Source: Sesamum alatum
Taxonomy: Eukaryota; Streptophyta; Magnoliopsida; Lamiales; Pedaliaceae
Length of the DNA stretch: 64,000 nt
Assembly (NCBI GenBank): GCA_034509735.1
Contig: JACGWO010000006.1
Span: 8,013,001-8,077,000, forward strand
Reading direction: 5' to 3'
Positions 56,290 to 64,000 of the stretch are shown piece after piece. The notes below the pieces were generated by a model. It saw only the letters and a program-made list of their open reading frames with translations. It had not been told where the DNA came from and made no database searches. The position numbers and the translations under genes are program-made. Position 1 is the stretch's first letter; each line of letters begins with the position of its first letter.

Positions 56290-57694
56290 TTTCTATTTCT
56301 TCCTCGTAGATGCTTTCATCTGAGGGAAGATCTTCGAATTGGTAGATTGGTACCAAATCCCCATAGTAGACTGCATCTAGGATGTCGTTTGTGGCTTCAA
56401 ACTGGCGTAATTCACCACGTTTCTGCGGGCAATCTGGGGAGATATGTCCTTTTGCTCCGCATGTCCAGCAGTTGCAATCCTTAAAACTTTCATTAGCTTG
56501 GGTATGGGCTCGTCTGAAAGTTCGTCGTGTAGGGGTTTGTCCTGTGGATTTTGCCTCTGATCTTCTAGATCCTTGGGATGAAGCCCTTGTTGGTCCTGTT
56601 CTTTGTCCAGATTTGTATGATCTGGCTTTTGATTTGGACCACCATGATCTCCTTCTCAAAGAGGATTTTCTGGAACTCCTAGAATAAGAGTCGCTGCCTT
56701 GCTTTCTCCTCTTCCTTTGCTCGCTTGATTCTCCTATAATAGTTGGAAAATCGTTATTATCACAACAAAGAGGGGTTCTTTTAATTTTACCTCTCAGTCT
56801 CTTCATGTTCTTTTGGACGGATGCTTGGTAACACCAATCCTTCAGTTTGTCTTTGAGGAAAGACATCCTTCTTGCAACTGAATCTAGCTGTCCTGCAGGT
56901 ACTTTGTATGATTGTATCAACATTTCCCTCCATGGGCTGCAGATCTTTGCAAAGAACATTGGGGCAGCTACTTCGGTTGTTACCCCGCTCTGGAAAAAGT
57001 ATTTGCGGAACCAGTAGATATATTCATCTACTGCACAGATACTTCTTAATTCGAGGCCAAAAAGATCTTGAGCGTACTCCCTAGCCTTTTCTGTTCTACT
57101 TCCTTCGAAGTATCCATCTCCGATGAAATGGATCTTGATTAACCTTCCGAGCCTATCCGCGATTGCACTTTTAGACTCTCCTTCAAGGATGCTTGCTTTG
57201 GTCTCTTCTGGGGCATTATCCCATCCGATCTTTACCGGACCCTTCTAAGCTTAACTCCAAAAGTTTTATGAAGTTATCCTTGTCTAGTTCCAACGTAGTT
57301 ACTGCAATTTTCATGGCTGCAACCCATTCATCTATCAGCTTCTCGATGTTTCGAAAGTCGATAACATCCAGGTTGAGAACAGTGCCAATGGATGTAAGGG
57401 CTGGAGCATGGTCCTTGCCCATGGTGTGTTTTCAGGCACTCGTCTTGGATTCCTTCCTGGATTTTCTTGCAATCTTGTCCCTACGAAAGTAGGGGTAGCA
57501 TTGGTGTGAAAATTTGTACCTTCTCTCATTGGCTGATCCTGTGGTGGATCATTTGAACCTGTGCTTCCCTCCGGCGGTGGTAAAGCTGGAGCGACCTCAT
57601 TGGTTTGGATATTAACTAAATCCACAATCCCTAGTTGGGAAAAGGATTCAGCTAACTCTTGTAGATCTGATAGATCCACTCTAGATATCTCCAT
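56255..57694 (-). pseudogene. Viral coat protein with zinc knuckle
   Basis: The start at 57694 overlaps the ORF2 stop as TAATG. The frame is displaced between about 57430 and 57235 (frame used by 57422-57216) and then restored, implying two compensating indels. Later parts: capsid-like sequence, a basic region (RSSRKSSLRRRSWWSKSKAR), the zinc knuckle CNCWTCGAKGHISPDCP (CX2CX4HX4C, near 56445-56490) and an acidic C-terminus. This layout is typical of caulimovirid coat proteins. Confidence 0.85.
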
Positions 57695-57963
57695 TATTTT
57701 ATGGATTTGATGATCTCGATGATTTGTTCCTCTTGTGTCTTTGGCTTCGAGATCTCCTTCGCCTTTCCCTTCTGATGTAGGAAAGATACTGGTCTAAGGG
57801 CGTCCCTGATGCGTTCCTGATGAGATCTGGATGTCTCAGGGGTATTCCTTTGATTTCTTCTCAGATCTGTAACCTCAATCTTCAGATCTGTGAGATCCTT
57901 CTGTGGATCTGGTAGGATTTTTAAGATCTCATCTATCTTTTGGTTCAAGAGGTCTATTTTCAT
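57694..57963 (-). CDS. Viral ORF2, small coiled-coil protein
   Basis: 89 codons, intact. The N-terminal third has heptad-like hydrophobics (KIDLLNQKIDEILKILPDP) and the C-terminus is basic (KGKAKEISKPKTQEE). Size, position and coiled coil fit a virion-associated protein. Translation of the next frame by reinitiation at TAATG is plausible. It is part of an endogenous copy and has no evident functional context. Confidence 0.6.
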   Translation of the reverse strand: MKIDLLNQKIDEILKILPDPQKDLTDLKIEVTDLRRNQRNTPETSRSHQERIRDALRPVSFLHQKGKAKEISKPKTQEEQIIEIIKSIK

Positions 57964-58172
57964 AGGTATATGGATTAGCCTATGTCCATAGTCTTGAAAC
58001 TTTCTTTTTGTACCTCTCTAAGGTCCTGAGAGTACTTCGAGGTATCCAGTTCGAGTTCCTTCCAATCAGTTCCTTTAATCATTATTTTTAGAACTGTATT
58101 TTTTCAGGAATCTAACTTTTCCGGATCTCCTGGCTGGGATTCTTCCGTGGATCTCAGCTCCCTGTAGACGTC

Positions 58173-58379
58173 TCACTGAATTTCCCGGTAACGTCTCTCG
58201 AACATGCGATTTCTGTGCCATTCCTCTCTTTCTTCTTTTGGAAGAAATGATGCATCAACCAACCTCGGACTGTTGGTGATATTTCTAAGAATTTCCATAA
58301 GAAATTCTGTTTTCTGTATTTTCAGAATCTGAAAATACTCCTTGTTTTCAATATAACTCGAACTTTCGTTCGGTTCCAT
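58173..58379 (-). CDS. Viral ORF1, unknown function
   Basis: 68 codons from ATG 58379 (MEPNESSSYIENKEYFQILK). An in-frame upstream Met at 58496 would place the start in the host TIR arm and read through the primer-binding site, so I prefer 58379. It ends REIQ then stop. It occupies the position of the small first ORF of several caulimovirids. About 210 bp without a clear frame separate it from ORF2. Confidence 0.5.
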   Translation of the reverse strand: MEPNESSSYIENKEYFQILKIQKTEFLMEILRNITNSPRLVDASFLPKEEREEWHRNRMFERRYREIQ

Positions 58380-58453
58380 GCTTTTAAAGATCTCCTCCGT
58401 TAGGGATAAAATATCAATATGTAATATAAACAAACATTTCTTCAATAAACCTA

Positions 58454-58466
58454 GGCTCTGATACCA
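58454..58466 (-). other. Viral tRNA-Met primer-binding site
   Basis: The minus strand reads TGGTATCAGAGCC, the standard complement of the 3' end of plant initiator tRNA-Met used by Caulimoviridae to start minus-strand DNA. It fixes the numbering origin and orientation. Confidence 0.92.
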
Positions 58467-58700
58467 TCTTAGGTGAGCATGTGCTAAATTTATCAAATTT
58501 TATCAAAGGAACACAATTTGGACTAAAGTGTTCAAGAAAAGTTTCAAAAGGGGTAAAACTGTCCGAAATACTGCCAGAGGACCAAAATTACTCATTTTTT
58601 GAAAGTTACAGGACTAAAATTAAAACAGAGAAACTTAAAGGACTAAAATTAATAGATGGTAATGTTAACGGACTAAACTGATACTTTCCCCTTAAATTGA

Positions 58701-59837
58701 TTTTGGTCCCATATATTCTACGATTTGCAAATTTGGTTACCTTAAGTTACCGATTTTGAACACATTTGATCACCCGTCAAGTCTCCATTCAAAACAAACG
58801 GAATAAGACCACATGAGCCGCATGTGAAGGTGAAAAGGGAGGAAATGGGATGGGAGACAACCATTCGAGTAAAATACGTTTATCAAGAGTTTCAAAGGAA
58901 CGAGTGCCAGAACATTTCAAACATTTAAATCACATGCATAACATACAATCACAGTGAAACCAAAAAGACATCAACTTGCAATTCCTTAATGTGGTTCATA
59001 CGTGGCTAAAAACCATCATTAGTTTGACAAAAAAGATTTCTTGTATGCCTGAAAATATTAAAATCAATTGGTTGGAATGATTGGTTTCCTTGATCCCGTT
59101 AAGGTGGGTAAAATGTAGGTTTATCCTAAGGCCAAGTCCCACTTAACACCAGTAGGTCAGTCAGAACATATTATCACAACCATATCAATTGCCTACTTAA
59201 CACCAGTAGGCGGGTCGAAAAAATTTCGAGGCTAGTCCCTAAGCCCAACTTGATTTTAATAAATTCCAAGCAGTAATTTAATTCATGCTTCTACTAAATG
59301 ATAACGGAAACTTTTTCACTATTTCAACAATAAATACATGTACTAAACGAAAACGAGAAATATATTTATACACCATGCGAAAACACACATACATGTATTA
59401 ATAAGCATGCCCCTATTGGATCCCACCAGTATTGAGCCCCAAGAACATAAACGACATAATTCAACTATTACAAAGGGAGAGGTCGGTTTAAGAAAACCCT
59501 TAAATAATTATAGATCAAAACGGAGAAATAATGTAAAACAACCAGAGAGAACAAAATGGTTAGAAGACAAAATATATATAAATACAGTAAAGAGATAGGG
59601 AGAAGGATATATTGGCTCAGTGCCCAGATCCGAAAGGTGGGAGCCCAAAGTCCCAAACGCCGGAAACCACCTACAGTTGCTTGGCCCACACCACTCAGGT
59701 GACGTCCACAAAGGACTGCACAAAGCACCACAAAACACAGTTCGGAAAGAACCTTTTAAACTGAGAGAGAGAGAGAGAGAGATATGTTATTTTTTGTTCG
59801 GTTGGTTCTTCACCAGAAACCATCGACGGCTTAAATA

Positions 59838-59873
<36 letters not shown>

Positions 59874-60299
59874 CATTGAAGACGGTGGTAGGGAAAACTA
59901 GAAAACTAAAGAGACGAGGAGGCGAAAGAGGCAGAAGAAGAGAAAGGGGGATTACGGTTCTAATGGGAGGGAGAACCCTTTTAATCAGAGAAACTGGGTT
60001 AGAGCGGAGTGTGGGATAGGTGAGTGAGAGTGGGTCGAAGTAAAAATGGCCAAGCCTTCTTGGTGAGTGGGTTAGGAGGACTTGGGCTAGGCCAAGGGAC
60101 ATGGACCATATTTTAACACTCTCCTTGAACCATGGACCCCCCTCCCCAAAAAAAAAAACAAAAAAAAAGAGGATCACGTCCGGGTCCGGATCTGGTTTCA
60201 TCATCGCCATTCGTCGGGGCACCAAGATAGTTGCTGCAAGCAGATAAAGACATTTGTATATCTGTGTTAGAAAGTGCAAAGAATATTGAAGAGATTTTA
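58701..60299. other. Spacer with microsatellites; no recognised gene
   Basis: It includes a short duplication (ACTTAACACCAGTAGG at about 59140 and 59193). On the minus strand 60327-59695 is open for 210 codons, but much of it is (CT)n-encoded Ser/Leu and C-rich tracts. Part may be the 3' untranslated region or a lost LTR of the copia element, which ends at 60300. Confidence 0.4.
59763..59872 (+). repeat. Two (AG)n microsatellites
   Basis: AG repeats at 59763-59782 and 59843-59872. Confidence 0.95.
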
Positions 60300-61351
60300 T
60301 TATCCTAAGTTTAAAATGTTGAGACAACTTTTAAGATTTTCTATTGGTAAACACTTAGTACTCATATCAGCCAGATTAGATTCAGAATAAATCTTTTCCA
60401 AATTAATAATTTCATTTTCAACTATATCCCTAATAAATGATACCTAACATCAATGTGTTTAGACCTATCATGAAAGACAAGGTTTTTATAGAATTGAATT
60501 CCAGATTGACTGTCAGAATAAACTGTGATTTTTTCTTTTACAAAACTAATTTTTCTTTAACAGTCAATCTAGCCAAATTGCTTCTTTAAAAACTTCAGTA
60601 GTGGCGATATATTCAGCTTTAGTGGTAGACAAGGCAACAATGTGCTGGAGTTGAGATTTTCAGTTTATACAAGCACCACACAAAGTAAATACATATGTTG
60701 TAGTTGATTTTCTACTATCTCTATCATTTGCATAGTTAGAATCCACATATCCAACTAAATTAGCACCACTAGCATACTTTGAAAATTTTATGCTAGTATT
60801 CATCGAACCATTTAAATACCTAAGTAACCATTTATGAGCATCCCAATGAGGTGGACCAGCATTAGACATATATCTACTAAGGCAACTAACAACATAAGCT
60901 ATATTTGGGCAAGTTCTTACCATAAGATACATAACAAATCCTATTGTACTTGAGTATGGGACTTTTTTCATTTGTTCTTTTTCAAGTTCAGTTTTAGGGC
61001 TCTGATTCTTACTTAATTGAAAGTGTGCAGCTAAAGGACAGAGGAGGGTTTTGAATTAGACATAGAAAACTTTTCCAACATTATATAAGATTTTTGGTTT
61101 AGAAAGATTGTTGAATTACTTCTATTTCTATCAATAGATATTCCTAAAATTTTCTTGCTATCTCCTAGATCTTTCATTTCAAATTTTTTGCACAAGTTGT
61201 TTTGCAATTCTTTAATTAATTTTAGACTAGGACTAGCAATTAACATGTCATCGACATACAGTAAAAGAAACACAGGAACAGAAAGTTCATATTTAAAGTA
61301 CAAGCAAGGATCATATGCACTTCTTTTAAAATTTACACAATGCATGAACAA
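60300..61351 (-). pseudogene. Copia reverse transcriptase C-terminus and RNase H
   Basis: The polymerase motif VFLLLYVDDMLIASPS is near 61260. MKDLGDSKKILGISIDRNR follows, then after a break RTCPNIAYVVSCLSRYMSNA and RNase H with LVGYVDSNYANDRDSRKST. Degraded KAEYIATTE and SKHIDVRYH blocks precede the stop at 60300. Confidence 0.88.
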
Positions 61352-61359
61352 GTCAAACT

Positions 61360-61729
61360 TTTTGCTCCATTGCCTTGTTGATTATTTTAACCCATACAGG
61401 GATTTCTTTAACAAGCAAACATAATAAGGTTTTTGCTTATCAATAAAACCACTAGGTTGTTTGCATATAAATTTGCATAATTCATCTAAATCACCACCTT
61501 TTGCTATTAACTTTAAAATGATTGAAAGTTTACAGTTTTAGCATCCATAGCATGTTTTTAATTCCCAGTCCATGAATTTAGCAGATTGTAAAGTTTCTTC
61601 ATAAGAACAAGGTTCAACATTTTCAGCATTTAGCGCAAGAGAAATAAGATGGAAATCTTTAAATGTAGAAGGAAGCCTAGATTCTCTTATGTTCCTATCT
61701 CTAGCTAGCTGATAATGTTGTAAGCTATT
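61360..61729 (-). pseudogene. Copia reverse transcriptase N-terminus, degraded
   Basis: Only fragments can be read between integrase and polymerase (for example around 61545-61600, WTGN-KHAMDAK-like). Much of the fingers domain is missing or frameshifted. Confidence 0.5.
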
Positions 61730-62671
61730 TTATGGTTCATTATTTTCTACATTCTCATCATTATTTTCAATTTGTTGATTTTCTTCCCTAGTCTCTTCCC
61801 GTTGTTGGTTATTTTCTAAAGGTTCCTCCATTTTATTAAAGGTGCATTCTATATCTACATCTTCGTTTTTCCTAAGTGTATTAGTAAGGCAAGGCATCTC
61901 AAATTCATTGAAGGTAACATCCCTACTAATTATAACTTTAAATCCTGGTTGGCTTCTAAGCCATAGCTTATAGCCTTTAACACCTTTAGGATAACCAATA
62001 AACACACATTTATGGGAATGGGGATAAAGTTTATAACCATTTTGTAAAAAGAAAGCAGAACAACAAAAAATGCGTAAGGAAGAAATATCAACATGTTTTT
62101 CAGACCATACAGACTCATGTATTTTTCCAAATAAAGAAACATAAGGTAATCTGTTTATCAAATATGCAACAGTCAAAACAGCTTCACCTCAAAATGATTT
62201 TGACAATCCTGAACTAACAAGCATACATCTAACCTTGTTTAAAAGAGTTCTCTCCTTTCTTTCATCTACTCCATTTTGTTGGGGGGAATAAGGAGTAGTT
62301 CCGTGCTTTTTAATTCCAAATTCATTACATAAATCACAAAACTGTTGATTATAGAATTCTAAACCATTGTCAGTTCTTAAGGCTTTTAATTTCTTACCAC
62401 TCTGATTTTCCACTAAGGTTTTTCAACTTTTGAATTTATCAAAAACTTCAGATTTTTGTTTTATTAAGAAAACAAAAACTTTCCTAGAGTAATTATTAAT
62501 TATAGACAGAAAATACTTATTTCCACCATGAGTTGCAATATTAGCAGGTTCCCATACATCAACATGAACATAGTCAAGTATATAAGATGATGATGAGGGA
62601 TTTGGGTGAGACGATGTAGGAGAATATACCCTATGTTGTTTTCCTAATATACAATCATCACAAAAATCCAT
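61730..62671 (-). pseudogene. Copia integrase
   Basis: 62671-62423: the CDDC of the zinc region (MDFCDDCILGKQHRVYS) and LDYVHVDVWEPANIATHGGN with the first catalytic Asp. 62413-62189: KALRTDNGLEFYNQQFCDL (second Asp) and SPQQNGVDERKERTLLNKVR (Glu). 62176-61730: YLINRLPYVSLFGKIHESV, HKCVFIGYPKGVKGYKLW. Each change of frame is a lesion. Confidence 0.9.
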
Positions 62672-62964
62672 TTTGTTTATTTTCTCAGTTAAGACATCTT
62701 ATTTATAAAATAATTCTAGGCCTCTTATACTGATATGACCAAATCTCTAATGCCATAAATTAGTTTTATCATTTTCCAAAGCAGTTGCAGCAAGAATATC
62801 ATATGTCACTGAACAAACATATAGTTTCTTTTTCTTGCAGCTTTGAAAACCATCTTAGACCCTTTCATTATTTTCATTATTCCTTTACCCCATCTACCCT
62901 CTAGCCCTTCCTCTTCCAGGGGCAGCACAAGAAATTAAGTTATGGCATAAATCAGGAACATGTC

Positions 62965-63330
62965 TTACATTTTCGTGGCTAACTTATAACCATTTTCAAA
63001 GGTTAAACATATATCACCAAGACCTTTTATTTCACAAAGCTTTTTATTAGCCATGGACACACATCCCAAATTACAAGATTTATAATTTGTGAAAATTTCT
63101 CTAAGAGGCGTCATATGAAAAGTACAACCAAAGTCAATTAACCATTCATTCATATTCAAAGAAGATTGAACAGAACTAACATTGCAAACCATTTAAACTT
63201 CTTCAGAATTTTCTTCAGTAATTACATTTGCTTCTTCTTTATTTTTATACTTTTTAGGCTTTTTACAGTCTTTTATATAATGACCTTTTCCACCACAGTT
63301 ATAATATCTCCTTTCCCTAGGTCTTTCATT
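62965..63330 (-). pseudogene. Copia zinc knuckle and protease
   Basis: The zinc knuckle near 63270-63310 reads YYNCGGKGHYIKDC, the first Cys replaced by Tyr. The protease frame 63192-62965 reads EWLIDFGCTFHMTP, where the catalytic Asp-Ser-Gly has become Asp-Phe-Gly. Both would be inactive. Confidence 0.8.
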
Positions 63331-63437
63331 CCTATTTCTAGACTTTGATGTACTTCTACTTCTACTTCTACCTTTACTATGTCGTCTATATTTATAATCA
63401 GAGTTTCTATTCTTTGTTCTTCCCTAACATGATTTAC

Positions 63438-63953
63438 CTAATTTTGGACGTGACTGGATTTATTAGTTTTAAGGTCCATTTCTTTACTTTTTAACCCATT
63501 AACTACAATGTCTAAATTAACATCGTCTCTTCCATATTTTATAGCAGCTTTAACATCACTATAAGCTTCAGGAATAGCATTTAATAAAATAATTAGTGAA
63601 TATTCATCAATGTTTTTATCTCCAGTTAATTTAATATCTTGAATCAGTGTTGTAAAATCATCCAAATTTTCTTCAATGATTATGGATAAATCCAGTTTAT
63701 ATCGGAAAATTTTTTCGAGCAAAAATAGTTTACTAGATAAAGAAGTTTCAGTATATAATTCTTCTAATTTATTCCATAAATCTTTAGCTGAGTCTTGTTT
63801 TCCTACTTTGCTTAAAACAATATCAGAAAGGTTTAAAATTGTAGAGGAATGAGCATATTCATCATTTTTTATTTTTTTTTCCTCAGAAATATTTTCAGAA
63901 TATTTTCTATCAATGGCTTTGAAAATCTTTTGTTGAATTAAAATTCCTTTCAT
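63438..63953 (-). pseudogene. Copia gag
   Basis: 171 codons from MKGILIQQKIFKAIDRKYSE, with the UBN2-type gag pattern (DLWNKLEELYTETSLSSKLF, NAIPEAYSDVKAAIKYGRDD). The true start lies upstream: ATFDGKTYSSIWQ followed by a stop is visible at the window's edge. Confidence 0.85.
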
Positions 63954-64000
63954 TTTTTATTGCCAAATGGAGGAATATGTTTTTCCATCAAAGGTTGCAA

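Larger units (their letters stand above)
51250..58495 (-). mobile_element. Endogenous caulimovirid (pararetrovirus), nearly full length, broken
   Basis: Minus-strand order: tRNA-Met primer-binding site, ORF1, ORF2, coat protein with zinc knuckle, movement-protein-like frame, protease, reverse transcriptase, RNase H, a further protein, then a TATA box with TGACG boxes. There is no integrase and no LTR. Coat protein precedes movement protein, unlike badnaviruses and as I recall for cavemovirus/solendovirus-type genomes; the genus is not settled. At least six frame lesions mean that this copy cannot encode the full set. Confidence 0.9.
50836..58691. mobile_element. TIR element hosting a pararetrovirus, 9-bp duplication
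   Basis: The ends GGGGAAAAGAATATTTTCGT and (reverse complement) GGGGAAAGTATCAGTTTAGT open long divergent arms built of (TTT)AGTCCTTTAA-type units (50836-51010 and 58505-58691). A perfect 9-bp TTAAATTGA flanks both (50827-50835 and 58692-58700), the Mutator-like length. Almost everything between the arms is pararetrovirus. Without it the element would be roughly 0.6 kb, like its relatives in this window. Confidence 0.75.
60300..64000 (-). mobile_element. Ty1/copia retrotransposon, 3' part, decayed
   Basis: Minus-strand order gag, protease, integrase, reverse transcriptase, RNase H, the copia order. The polyprotein ends LKSCLNILNLG then stop at 60300-60302. The 5' LTR would lie beyond 64000, and no 3' LTR can be recognised at 59.4-60.3 kb. 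Frames are broken in many places. Confidence 0.9.

Noticed and set aside
59695..60327. 210-codon minus-strand frame
   Set aside because: Largely Ser/Leu from (CT)n tracts and Phe from T-runs; begins in the 3' end of the copia polyprotein.
1..64000. rRNA or tRNA genes, prokaryotic signals
   Set aside because: None seen. The tRNA-like sequences found are primer-binding sites or a possible SINE, and the window is plant nuclear DNA.

Overview
This is nuclear DNA from a flowering plant, almost certainly a eudicot. The evidence is AT-rich spacers, GT-AG introns, plant-type Ty3/gypsy, Ty1/copia, L1-like LINE, CACTA, Mutator-like and hAT elements, an integrated caulimovirid (plant pararetrovirus), and two ordinary plant genes. 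The species cannot be named from the sequence.

Only two host genes are clear. (1) Positions 1-2437, minus strand: the 5' five exons and most of the sixth exon of a nuclear gene for mitochondrial ribosomal protein L46. A partial copy of its first exon lies at 5253-5423. (2) Positions 44805-46022, minus strand: an intact, intronless 405-codon gene for an ATL-type RING-H2 ubiquitin ligase of the ATL6/ATL31 kind. Nearly everything else is transposable or viral.

Layout. 2.5-5.2 kb: a hAT-type element built around five 213-bp tandem repeats, then a 1.06-kb terminal-inverted-repeat (TIR) element with a G-rich core. 5.4-10.9 kb: non-coding DNA with an LTR-like block, a 668-bp hAT element and a few orphan exon-like ORFs. 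10.9-17.7 kb: a decayed LINE (plus) split by a 5,487-bp Ty3/gypsy element (minus). 18.4-22.0 kb: a Mutator-like element carrying a plant-mobile-domain pseudogene (plus) facing a transposase N-terminal pseudogene (minus). 22.6-38.4 kb: a three-level nest, with a TIR element split by a LINE (minus), itself split by a 6.46-kb Ty3/gypsy element (plus). 38.7-44.2 kb: a CACTA element with intact ends and TGA target duplications. 44.8-46.0 kb: the ATL gene, with four TIR elements stacked upstream at 46.3-48.6 kb. 49.9-50.7 kb: another repeat-armed TIR element and a possible SINE. 50.8-58.7 kb: a TIR element with a 9-bp target duplication that contains a nearly full-length but broken pararetrovirus (minus) with a recognisable promoter and primer-binding site. 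60.3-64.0 kb: the 3' part of a Ty1/copia element (minus), running off the window.

The least conventional observations are: the pararetrovirus promoter, with two TGACG boxes at 12-bp spacing upstream of a TATA box; an inverted copy of the viral leader at its far end; the host TIR element around it; a group of TIR elements sharing long, quasi-periodic arms (several flanked by 9-10 bp duplications); a paralogous empty site for one of them; and a 56-codon open frame created when the duplicated L46 exon lost its splice donor. All of this comes from reading the sequence by eye. No database search or alignment was run.
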